Source: QQVM01 sp964544885
GTDB lineage: Bacteria; Bacteroidota; Bacteroidia; AKYH767-A; 2013-40CM-41-45
Length of the DNA stretch: 64,000 nt
Assembly (NCBI GenBank): GCA_964544885.1
Contig: CAZJDX010000012.1
Span: 25,558-89,557, forward strand
Reading direction: 5' to 3'
The position numbers and the translations under genes are program-made. Below are positions 52,712 through 60,394 of the stretch, in pieces; the stretch's first letter is position 1; each line of letters starts with the position of its first letter. The notes beneath the pieces are model-generated. The model was not told where the DNA came from and searched no databases. It was given only the letters and a program-made list of their open reading frames with translations.

Positions 52712-53455
52712 ATGATTTACAAATTTTACAGGGCGGTATTTGGAATCTGTTGCGTATTGCTTTTGGGAACATGTCAGAAGGATCATTTACTGGATTGCTT
52801 TACCAGCACCGGAAGCACCATTACACAGTACAGGAATCCCGGTATATTCTCGAAAATTGATCTGAAACATTCGATTGATCTCGAAATTTATCCTGACACG
52901 ACTCCTTTTATCCATGTCACCGCCGGAGAGCATCTCGCGGATGGTATTATTACGGAATTGTCAGGGAACACCCTCTACATCCGAAATGAAAACAAATGTA
53001 ACTGGGTTCGCAGTTTTGACAATCAATACACCGTTAAGATCGGGATGAAAGATCCGGTGCACATCTCTTATTCCGGGTCCGGAAATATTCGCTGTATGGA
53101 TACCATCCGGACGAAGGAGTTCACCTTTGATTCCTGGAATGGCTCCGGCTCCATTCACTTTCTTTTCAATTGTGAAAAAACGCATATCAATAACAACGCA
53201 GGCAGAGTGGATATTCATGCGGCAGGATTTTCCGGCGTGAGTTATGTGTATATGCATGATACCGGAACCTTACATGCAGCTTCGCTGGAAACCGGTTTTA
53301 CATTCATCCGAAACAGCAGCACCGGCGATTGCGACATACAGGTGAGTAAAGAGCTGGAAGCGGAGATTAAATACTATGGAAGCATTTACTACACAGGCAA
53401 TCCCTACAGGGTGGTAAAGACCGGTAACGGGGAGGGACGACTGATCTCAAAGTAA
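52712..53455 (+). CDS. GIN-domain (DUF2807) lipoprotein
   Basis: From the ATG at 52712 the 247-residue protein starts with a lipoprotein signal (FGICCVLLLGTC, Cys21). Upstream starts at 52637 (TTG) and 52667 (ATG) would put 15-25 polar residues before it. The body is a DUF2807 beta-helix with IDLKHSIDLEIYPDTTPFIH, VHISYSGSGNIRC and WNGSGSIHFLFNC, more divergent than the two GIN proteins at 16-18 kb. It shares no visible ECF promoter block with them. It is probably co-transcribed with the PagL-like gene. Confidence 0.78.
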   Translation: MIYKFYRAVFGICCVLLLGTCQKDHLLDCFTSTGSTITQYRNPGIFSKIDLKHSIDLEIYPDTTPFIHVTAGEHLADGIITELSGNTLYIRNENKCNWVRSFDNQYTVKIGMKDPVHISYSGSGNIRCMDTIRTKEFTFDSWNGSGSIHFLFNCEKTHINNNAGRVDIHAAGFSGVSYVYMHDTGTLHAASLETGFTFIRNSSTGDCDIQVSKELEAEIKYYGSIYYTGNPYRVVKTGNGEGRLISK

Positions 53456-53462
53456 TGGTGAT

Positions 53463-53918
53463 TTAAGCTTCATTCTCTTCATACCATTTGTCAATGTGCA
53501 GATGGGTATTTGAAGAAGCGGCCAGGGCGAGTTCATCACAACGGTTATTATGCGGATTATCGGCATGTCCTTTCACCCATCTGAAGCGAACCTTGTGTTT
53601 CCGGTATACTTTTAAAAAACGCATCCAGAGATCGGGATTTTTCTTGCCTTTGAAACCCTTTTTCTCCCAGTCAAAGAGCCACTGTTTTTCTATCGCATCC
53701 ACCACATATTTTGAATCGGAATAAACTGTAACCGACTCACCCGGACTTTTCAGGGCTTCAAGGCCGGTAATCACACTCAACAATTCCATACGGTTGTTAG
53801 TGGTAAGGCGAAATCCTTCCGAAATTTCCTTTCGATGGTGACCATACATGAGGATCACGCCAAAACCACCGGGTCCTGGGTTTCCGCGGGAACTTCCATC
53901 GGTATAGATTGTAATCAT
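53463..53918 (-). CDS. rnhA: ribonuclease HI
   Basis: A 151-residue enzyme that degrades RNA in RNA-DNA hybrids. The four metal-binding acids are visible: Asp7 (YTDGSSRGNPGPGG), Glu45 (TTNNRMELL), Asp68 (VYSDSKYVVDAI) and Asp128 (NRCDELA), with the catalytic His in WVKGHADNP. I use the ATG at 53918; a TTG directly before it adds one residue. Single gene, convergent with the GIN lipoprotein. Confidence 0.95.
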   Translation of the reverse strand: MITIYTDGSSRGNPGPGGFGVILMYGHHRKEISEGFRLTTNNRMELLSVITGLEALKSPGESVTVYSDSKYVVDAIEKQWLFDWEKKGFKGKKNPDLWMRFLKVYRKHKVRFRWVKGHADNPHNNRCDELALAASSNTHLHIDKWYEENEA

Positions 53919-54231
53919 CAAGATTGTAAACGGAATATTAATACACGTCCTAAAGCCTCAGACAGGTGACAAACGGTCAAGGGTCATACAAGGTAAATCA
54001 GTTTGCTAAGGTTGTAAAAGTATTTATTTCGGGTGAGATAAACCACATACGCCTTAAAGCCTTGCAGATCTTAAATCATCAGCTATCCCGCTGAGCGATG
54101 TTGTGTGATCGGTATGCGCGTAAGCTCATTCCGCTTTAGGAAACATTGTCGGGACTGGGATTGTTGGGATTGCTGGAATTTTGAGATTGTAAGCTGCAAC
54201 ATAAAAAATGCTTAAATCTGATTACATTCAC
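53919..54231. other. intergenic region with TGGGATT-type mini-repeat
   Basis: No gene. At 54151-54188 three TGGGATT/TGGAATT-like units occur, the same motif found between the duplicated T9SS genes to the right. Otherwise nothing distinctive. Confidence 0.4.
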
Positions 54232-55734
54232 TCATTCGCCTTCAACTTTCATCACCCGCTCAGAATAAACTCCGGCTTTTGTTTTTAATTGCAGCACATA
54301 CACACCCACGCTGATATTGGAAACAGGGATGGAATATTCTCCCGCCTGCATTTCTCTTTCAAAAACGATTTGTCCCTGGCTGTTGAAAAGCGTGGCGTGA
54401 TAGGATTTTCCTTTTGCAAAATCTTCTTTCTTATAAATATGTATCCAATCTTTCACCGGGTTGGGGCTGATTACAAAAGGATTTTTCTTTTGGTTTTGTT
54501 CTGTAATTCCCGTACTCAAACTATCGCACACACTTCCAACAACCGGTCCAAGGTTATAGTTAACCATATTTGGAAGCCCATAAGTGGAACGACCCCCATT
54601 AAGATAGAGGTGGTTACTCCTGTAATTGCATCCCGGACCAACGACATCCGGATTTAAAATCACATCCATGTTCCAGGTGTACACAGTATGTGAATTAAAT
54701 TGCGGAGGACCGCTTCCATTTCCTTTGGATACATATATTTTATTGTCTGCGCCCAGCAGCATGTGTGCGTATTGCACATACATCAACTGTCCGGTATCGG
54801 GATACATATTGATTACCTGCATACTGGCTGAAATATCCGGTGCGGTTAAGTCGTACTGATACACATACTTGCCGGGGTAGGGATAGCTGTTATTCACATA
54901 TAATACGTTTTCATCAGGCGAAAAGGCACAGCCCAGAAAACTATGCTCATAAGAAAAAACTCCCGGACCAATCTGCCGGTAATTGCTGATATCTCCTGTA
55001 CAGCGATCAAAATCCATCAACCCTATATTGCCATAGGCGCCCGCGGAAACCAATTTGTTTCCGCTCCTGGAAAAATAGGAAGTACCGTAGTACTCTTCCT
55101 TGGGTTTCGGATTTCCGGTTGCCTGTTTGAATGGCCCTTGTATTCCATCGGGCGTAATGAGAAACTTCAGATACTCATCCTGATCCCAGCGCTGCTGGAT
55201 CAGCCACCAGTCCCGCCCGTTGGCATGCTTTACTGCTGTATTGCGGTCAGTAAGGCTGTCGCAGGGGATCATCGTATTTTTACTCAGTACACCTCCCAGC
55301 CCATTATCCAAGGTCATATCCACGATGGAATAATAGAGATAAGTCTTTGAAGAATATGGAGTTTTATGAAAAACATAATATCGGACTGAATCATCGGGTA
55401 CTGGAAGAATTAATATGGATTGAGTTCTTGCAGGATGCCCTTCCAGGTCATCGCCATTGAGCATGATGGCATCGTTGCGGTTAAATACGCGCGTACCTTG
55501 CAAGGCCAATTGATCTGCCGCTACATAAAATAAGAGATTGCCGTCTTTATCAGCTATTGAAGCGAATGAATATAGAGTAGAATACCCATTCAGCCCCGAA
55601 TAGAAGGACACCACATTGGCAGTGTCATTAAAATCAAGTCCTCCGTGATCACCAAATATCCAAATCCTGTCCTGCTTTTGGGCAAAGCAGGACAGGGAGA
55701 TCATGCAGCCGATTGACAGCAGGAGGTTTCGCAT
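54232..55734 (-). CDS. T9SS type A sorting-domain protein, tandem copy 1
   Basis: A 500-residue secreted protein with signal peptide (SIGCMISLSCFAQ) and a seven-bladed-propeller-like body (RIWIFGDHGGLDFND; YFSRSGNKLVSAGAYGNIGL; FSPDENVLYVNNSYPYPGKY), followed by a T9SS tail (FVISPNPVKDWIHIYK; ISVGVYVLQLKTKAG). It is closely related along its whole length to the next copy (55914-57410), so it arose by recent tandem duplication. The ATG overlaps the stop of a short orphan sorting tail (TAATG). No enzyme motif; probably a surface adhesion or structural protein. Confidence 0.85.
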   Translation of the reverse strand: MRNLLLSIGCMISLSCFAQKQDRIWIFGDHGGLDFNDTANVVSFYSGLNGYSTLYSFASIADKDGNLLFYVAADQLALQGTRVFNRNDAIMLNGDDLEGHPARTQSILILPVPDDSVRYYVFHKTPYSSKTYLYYSIVDMTLDNGLGGVLSKNTMIPCDSLTDRNTAVKHANGRDWWLIQQRWDQDEYLKFLITPDGIQGPFKQATGNPKPKEEYYGTSYFSRSGNKLVSAGAYGNIGLMDFDRCTGDISNYRQIGPGVFSYEHSFLGCAFSPDENVLYVNNSYPYPGKYVYQYDLTAPDISASMQVINMYPDTGQLMYVQYAHMLLGADNKIYVSKGNGSGPPQFNSHTVYTWNMDVILNPDVVGPGCNYRSNHLYLNGGRSTYGLPNMVNYNLGPVVGSVCDSLSTGITEQNQKKNPFVISPNPVKDWIHIYKKEDFAKGKSYHATLFNSQGQIVFEREMQAGEYSIPVSNISVGVYVLQLKTKAGVYSERVMKVEGE

Positions 55735-55904
55735 TATTTCTGTAGGATGATTTTATTTCCCGGATATATCTTTCCATTGCTCACAACCCGGTAAACATAG
55801 ATCCCGTTAACCTGATCACTCAAATCAATGTCTGTACTGGGATTCATGGGATTGCTGGGATTTATGTGATTAATAACACAAAATAACAAACTTCCTTTTC
55901 TTCT
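55734..55904 (-). pseudogene. orphan T9SS sorting-tail fragment between the tandem copies
   Basis: A 56-codon open stretch encodes only the end of a T9SS tail: NPSNPMNPSTDIDLSDQ then VNGIYVYRVVSNGKIYPGNK and IILQK. It stops with TAATG, overlapping the start of copy 1. No body of a protein precedes it; an in-frame TGA lies just upstream. It looks like the C-terminal remnant of a gene once translationally coupled to copy 1. Confidence 0.65.
55836..55865. repeat. TGGGATT mini-repeat, between copies 1 and 2
   Basis: Three imperfect units of about 9 nt (CTGGGATTCATGGGATTGC then TGGGATTTA). On the minus strand they encode Asn-Pro-Ser/Met triplets at the start of the orphan tail. Confidence 0.5.
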
Positions 55905-55913
55905 TCAGCGCAC

Positions 55914-57410
55914 CTATTCTCCTTCAACTTTCATCACCCGCTCTGAAAAAACTCCGGCTTTTGTTTTAACTTGCAGCACATACACGCCAATACTTAATCC
56001 TTGAGCGGGAATGGAATACTCTCCCGCTGGCATTTCTCTATCAAAAACGATTTGTCCCTGGCTGTTGAAAAGCGTTGCGTGATAGGATTTGCCATTGAGA
56101 AAATCTGCCTTCTGATAAAGATTGATCCAATCTTTCACCGGGTTGGGGCTGATCGTAAATGGATTGCCTCGTAATGGCTTTTCTGAAATTCCCGTACTCA
56201 AACTGTCGCATACGCTTCCCTGTACAGGCCCCAGGGAATAATTGACCATATTAGGAAGGCCAATAGTTACACGCCCTCCGTTAAGGTATAAATAATTGCT
56301 CCTGTAATCACATCCCGGCCCAACCACATCCGGTTCTAAGATTACATCTATGTACTGCGTATAAACCGTGTTGGAGTTAAGTCCGCTCCCGTTGCCTTTC
56401 GCAACGTAAATTTTATTATCCGCTCCCAGCAGCATATGGCCGTATTGCACATAGGTCAACAGCCCCGTATCCGGATACATGTTGATGGTTTGTTTGCTGG
56501 CCTTAATGTCCGCTGCAGTGAGGTCGTATTGATACACATACTTGCCGGGATATGGATAACTGTTACATACATATAACACATTTTCATTCGGTGAAAAGGC
56601 GCAACCGAAATAGCTGTTCTCATGAGAATAAATATTTTCTCCTATCCTGCGAAAGTTGGACAAATCTCCTGTACATCTGTCAAAATCCATTACGATAATA
56701 TCAGCTCCAGGTGCTACAGAAACCAGTTTACTCCCACTCCTGGAAAAATAAAATGTGCCAATAATTTGTTCCTTGGGATTGTGAGGATTGCTGCCTACCT
56801 GTTTAAATGGCCCCTGTATTCCACCGGGGGTAATGAGAAATTTAAGGTACTCATCCTGATCCCAACGCTGCACGATCAGCCACCAGTCCCGTCCATTGGC
56901 ATGCTTTACCGCTGTTGTGCGCTGGGTAAGGCTGTCGCAAGGGATGACCGTATTTTTACTTTGCACACCTCCCAGTCCGTTATCTAAGGTCATATCCACG
57001 ATGGAATAATACAGGTATATTTTGGAAGAATACTGCGTTTTGTGGAAAAGATAATAATGTGCTGTATCTTTAGGGAATGGTAAAATAAGTATTGTTTGAC
57101 TCATCGCAGGATGGCCTTCCAGGTCATCGCCATTTAACATGATGGCATCGTTGCGGTTAAATACCCGTGTGCCCTGTAAGGCCAATTGATCGGCTGCCAC
57201 ATAAAAAAGTAAATTACCGTCCTTGTCAGAAATGGAACCGCAGGAATATTTTACCTGTGTCCCATTTAATCCGGAGTAAAATGAAACGACATTCGCTGTA
57301 TCGTTAAAATCAAGTCCTCCGTGATCGCCAAATATCCAAATCCTGTCCCGCTTTTGGGCAAAGCAGGACAGGGAGATCATGCAGCCGATTGACAGCAGGA
57401 GGTTTCGCAT
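55914..57410 (-). CDS. T9SS type A sorting-domain protein, tandem copy 2
   Basis: A 498-residue paralogue of the 54232-55734 protein, nearly identical in the signal peptide and first 60 residues and in the last 60, more diverged in the middle (KYSCGSISDKDG against LYSFASIADKDG; VVMDFDRCTGDLSNFRRI against a different propeller blade). The T9SS tail reads TISPNPVKDWINLYQK and LSIGVYVLQVKTKAG. Its ATG also overlaps (TAATG) an orphan tail fragment to its right. Confidence 0.85.
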   Translation of the reverse strand: MRNLLLSIGCMISLSCFAQKRDRIWIFGDHGGLDFNDTANVVSFYSGLNGTQVKYSCGSISDKDGNLLFYVAADQLALQGTRVFNRNDAIMLNGDDLEGHPAMSQTILILPFPKDTAHYYLFHKTQYSSKIYLYYSIVDMTLDNGLGGVQSKNTVIPCDSLTQRTTAVKHANGRDWWLIVQRWDQDEYLKFLITPGGIQGPFKQVGSNPHNPKEQIIGTFYFSRSGSKLVSVAPGADIIVMDFDRCTGDLSNFRRIGENIYSHENSYFGCAFSPNENVLYVCNSYPYPGKYVYQYDLTAADIKASKQTINMYPDTGLLTYVQYGHMLLGADNKIYVAKGNGSGLNSNTVYTQYIDVILEPDVVGPGCDYRSNYLYLNGGRVTIGLPNMVNYSLGPVQGSVCDSLSTGISEKPLRGNPFTISPNPVKDWINLYQKADFLNGKSYHATLFNSQGQIVFDREMPAGEYSIPAQGLSIGVYVLQVKTKAGVFSERVMKVEGE

Positions 57411-57598
57411 TATTTCTGAAGGATGATTTTATTTCCGGGGTAAATCTTTCCCTTGCTTACGATGCGATAGACATAGATGCCGCTCACCTGATCGCTTAAA
57501 TCAATGTCTGGACTGGGATTTTTGGGATTCATGGGATGGGTGGGATTTTTGGGATTTATGTGATTAATAACACAAAGTAACAAACTTCCTTTTCTTCT
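57410..57598 (-). pseudogene. second orphan T9SS sorting-tail fragment
   Basis: A 62-codon open stretch with HPMNPKNPSPDIDLSDQ then VSGIYVYRIVSKGKIYPGNK and IILQK, ending TAATG over the start of copy 2. It is homologous to the 55734-55904 fragment but longer by six residues because of extra TGGGATT units. Confidence 0.65.
57512..57559. repeat. TGGGATT mini-repeat, expanded version
   Basis: Five imperfect 8-9-nt units built around TGGGATT (57512-57559), two more than in the homologous place at 55836-55865, pointing to slippage. Confidence 0.55.
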
Positions 57599-57607
57599 TC
57601 AGCGCTC

Positions 57608-57711
57608 CTATTCTCCTTCAACTTTCATCACCCGCTCTGAAAAAACTCCGGTTTTTGTTTTTACTTGCAGCAGATAGACCCCAATATTTAATTCTTGGGA
57701 GGATATGGAAT
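57608..57711 (-). pseudogene. truncated third copy of the tandem T9SS gene
   Basis: Only the last 34 codons of the tandem gene remain (ELNIGVYLLQVKTKTGVFSE then RVMKVEGE, stop at 57608-57610). Similarity ends near 57715; sequence from there to kbl is unrelated. It marks the right edge of a unit of about 1.69 kb. Confidence 0.7.
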
Positions 57712-57823
57712 TCCTCTGCTTACTTGTCAATCAGCAAACACCAGGACTATACATGTTGCCAGACAATCCCGTTTGTAAGAACTTTTTGTGGAGTGAACGG
57801 GAATTCAATCATGCCATGCAGGC

Positions 57824-59011
57824 TCAATTCAATACCATCAGTTCCTGTCCTACTTTTACAAAAGCGGCGATAGCCTTATCAAGATGATGCCTTTCATGGG
57901 CCGCGGAAAGCTGGACTCTGATACGTGCATTCCCCTTTGCAACAACGGGATAGAAAAATCCGGTAACATAAATGCCTTCCTCAAGTAAACGGGCCGCGAA
58001 ATCCTGAGCAAGCTTGGCCTCGTAGAGCATGATAGGAACAATAGGATGTTCGCCTGCTTTGATATCAAAACCGGCTTCAGCCATTTTCGTTCTGAAATAC
58101 TTTGTATTCTCCCATAGCTTCTGACGAAGGTCACCGGATTCACTCAGCAAATCAATTACTGCAATCGATGCACCGACTATCCCCGGAGCGAGTGAATTAG
58201 AAAACAGATAGGGCCTTGATCTCTGTCTGAGTATTTCAATAATCTCTTTGTGGCCCGAAGTAAATCCGCCCATGGCGCCTCCTAGAGCCTTACCCAGAGT
58301 TCCTGTAATGATGTCAACCTTTCCCATTACATTCCTGTATTCATGAGTACCTCTGCCCGTCTTGCCCATAAATCCGGTGGCATGGCACTCATCGATCATG
58401 ACAAGGGCTTTGTAACGGTCTGCTAATTCAGCAATTTTATCAAGCTGTGCAATCGTTCCATCCATGCTGAACACACCATCGGTTACGATCATCCGGTGGC
58501 GAAGATGTTGAGTTTCGGAGAGGGCTTTCTCCAGTTCCCCCATATCGTTATGCTTATACCTGAAACGTTGTGCCTTGCATAATCTTACCCCGTCAATGAT
58601 TGATGCGTGATTAAGCTCGTCGCTGATGATGGCGTCCTGCTCATTCAGCAAGGGTTCAAATACACCGCCATTCGCGTCGAATGCGGCTGCATATAAAATT
58701 GTATCCTCCGTACCCAGGTAGGTTGAGATTTTCTTTTCAAGCTCTTTATGAATATCCTGTGTTCCGCAGATAAAACGGACGGATGACATGCCGTAACCCC
58801 GGGTGTCAATCGCTCTCTTAGCCGCTTCCACGACCTTTGGATGAGATGAAAGACCCAGATAATTGTTCGCGCAGAAATTTATAACCGGCTTACCGTTCGC
58901 GATAATATCAGCTCCCTGTGCCGATGAAATGATACGTTCGCTTTTATAAAGTCCGGCTTCCTTGATTTCATCCAATTCTTTCTGAAGAAGGGATTTCAGC
59001 GTTTCATACAT
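57824..59011 (-). CDS. kbl: glycine C-acetyltransferase (2-amino-3-ketobutyrate CoA ligase)
   Basis: A 395-residue PLP enzyme that cleaves 2-amino-3-ketobutyrate with CoA to glycine and acetyl-CoA in threonine breakdown. It has FCANNYLGLSSHPKV, SDELNHASIIDGVRLCK, VTDGVFSMDGTIAQLD, VMIDECHATGFMG (Asp207 and His210) and the Schiff-base Lys241 in GTLGKALGGAMGG. I use the ATG at 59011 (MYETLKSLLQ), giving the standard length; a TTG at 59050 would add 13 residues. Threonine dehydrogenase is not next to it. Confidence 0.94.
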   Translation of the reverse strand: MYETLKSLLQKELDEIKEAGLYKSERIISSAQGADIIANGKPVINFCANNYLGLSSHPKVVEAAKRAIDTRGYGMSSVRFICGTQDIHKELEKKISTYLGTEDTILYAAAFDANGGVFEPLLNEQDAIISDELNHASIIDGVRLCKAQRFRYKHNDMGELEKALSETQHLRHRMIVTDGVFSMDGTIAQLDKIAELADRYKALVMIDECHATGFMGKTGRGTHEYRNVMGKVDIITGTLGKALGGAMGGFTSGHKEIIEILRQRSRPYLFSNSLAPGIVGASIAVIDLLSESGDLRQKLWENTKYFRTKMAEAGFDIKAGEHPIVPIMLYEAKLAQDFAARLLEEGIYVTGFFYPVVAKGNARIRVQLSAAHERHHLDKAIAAFVKVGQELMVLN

Positions 59012-59107
59012 GGCTTTGGTTTTTGTGATTGACAGATTGGGTAAGGACAAAAGTCCGAAAATTTTCTTTCATTGCTTAGTTGTTCGAACAATTAAAAATT
59101 CAAACCA

Positions 59108-60226
59108 TCAGGTCAACTCATACATTTTACCCGGCAAGCTGCGAAGGATCCCTGAAAACTCAAGATTGAGAAGCAGGGAACTCACCCGGCTTACCGGCAT
59201 CTCCGACCTGACAGCCAGTATATCCACCGACAGAGTTCCCCCTTCTTTCAGGATCTCTGCAAGCTTTCGTTCATCTTCATTCAGTTCCACAAACAGCGCC
59301 AATTGCTTCCTGATCTTCTTTTCTTTTTCGGCTTCTTCGATATCCCAGTTCATGGCCCTGGCAATGTCCGCGGCGGAAGTAACAAGCATAGCTTTGTTTT
59401 CCCGGATCAAGTGATGGCAACCCTGGGAATACGCATCGTGAACCCTCCCCGGAAAGGCGAACACATCACGGTTATAACTGTTGGCCAGATCTGCGGTGAT
59501 CAGCGCTCCGCCTTTTACAGCCGACTCAATAATAATGGTCGCGTCACTGATTCCTGCAACGATCCGGTTTCTTGCCGGAAAATTTTCCCTGTCAGGATTT
59601 GTTCCACTCGGATATTCCGTCAGAATGCCTCCCTGTTTTAACATTCTGTCGGCCGATGAACTGTGAACGGACGGATAAATTCTGTCAAGACCATGAGCTG
59701 TAACCGCCACCGTTGGAACTTCATTTATGATGGCTGCCCGGTGAGCAATAATATCTATGCCATAAGCCAGTCCGCTTACAACCACCGTCTCATATCTTTT
59801 CAATTCCTCAACCAGTTTTTCAGTGACCTCCTTACCATAAGAAGTGTTTCGTCGCGTACCGATAATGTTCACGATCCGGGATGCATTCAGATCGCATTCT
59901 CCCTTAAAATAGAGCAACAAAGGCGCGTCCGTGCAATTCTTCAGACGGGATGGATAATCCTTATCCAGATAAAAATAGGTTTTGATCGAATTTCGTCTGA
60001 GAAAATCAATCTCCTCCTCCGCCCTCTGCATGACATTGGCAGAAAGGATAATCCCCGCTTTGTCCGGACCAATTCCCGGAATTCTTTCAAGCCGGTTTTT
60101 CTTCATCCGGAAAATCTCTTCCGCGTCTCCGCAATAACTTATCAGCAGTCGCGCTGTCACCGGACCGATGCCCGGTAAAAGGCTGAGCGCTATCCGGTGT
60201 TTCAGACTTTCCTCTTCCTTACTCAA
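59108..60226 (-). CDS. dprA: DNA-processing protein DprA
   Basis: A 372-residue protein that loads RecA on incoming single-stranded DNA in natural transformation. An N-terminal helix-hairpin-helix/SAM-like region (LSLLPGIGPVTARLL; LERIPGIGPDKAG) precedes the Rossmann core with VNIIGTRRNTSYGKEV, VVSGLAYGIDIIAHRAA, NFPARNRIVAGISDATIII and AFPGRVHDAYSQGCHHLI. The C-terminal 60 residues form a winged helix (VDILAVRSEMPVSRVSSLLL). The start is a TTG at 60226 preceded by AAAGGAG 10 nt upstream; no ATG is available near the N-terminus. Confidence 0.93.
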   Translation of the reverse strand: MSKEEESLKHRIALSLLPGIGPVTARLLISYCGDAEEIFRMKKNRLERIPGIGPDKAGIILSANVMQRAEEEIDFLRRNSIKTYFYLDKDYPSRLKNCTDAPLLLYFKGECDLNASRIVNIIGTRRNTSYGKEVTEKLVEELKRYETVVVSGLAYGIDIIAHRAAIINEVPTVAVTAHGLDRIYPSVHSSSADRMLKQGGILTEYPSGTNPDRENFPARNRIVAGISDATIIIESAVKGGALITADLANSYNRDVFAFPGRVHDAYSQGCHHLIRENKAMLVTSAADIARAMNWDIEEAEKEKKIRKQLALFVELNEDERKLAEILKEGGTLSVDILAVRSEMPVSRVSSLLLNLEFSGILRSLPGKMYELT

Positions 60227-60394
60227 TGATTCTTGTCTCCTTTAATATTTATTCTGTTGGGAAATTCCAACCGCCGGCCGGGATAATTCCTTTTTCAAAT
60301 TTTGAATTTGCAAAAGCCATCCGGTAAATTGCATTTATATTTACCCGCCGGGATGCAAGAATACTGACCAACAAGCAGCTCTGCAATCCACTAT

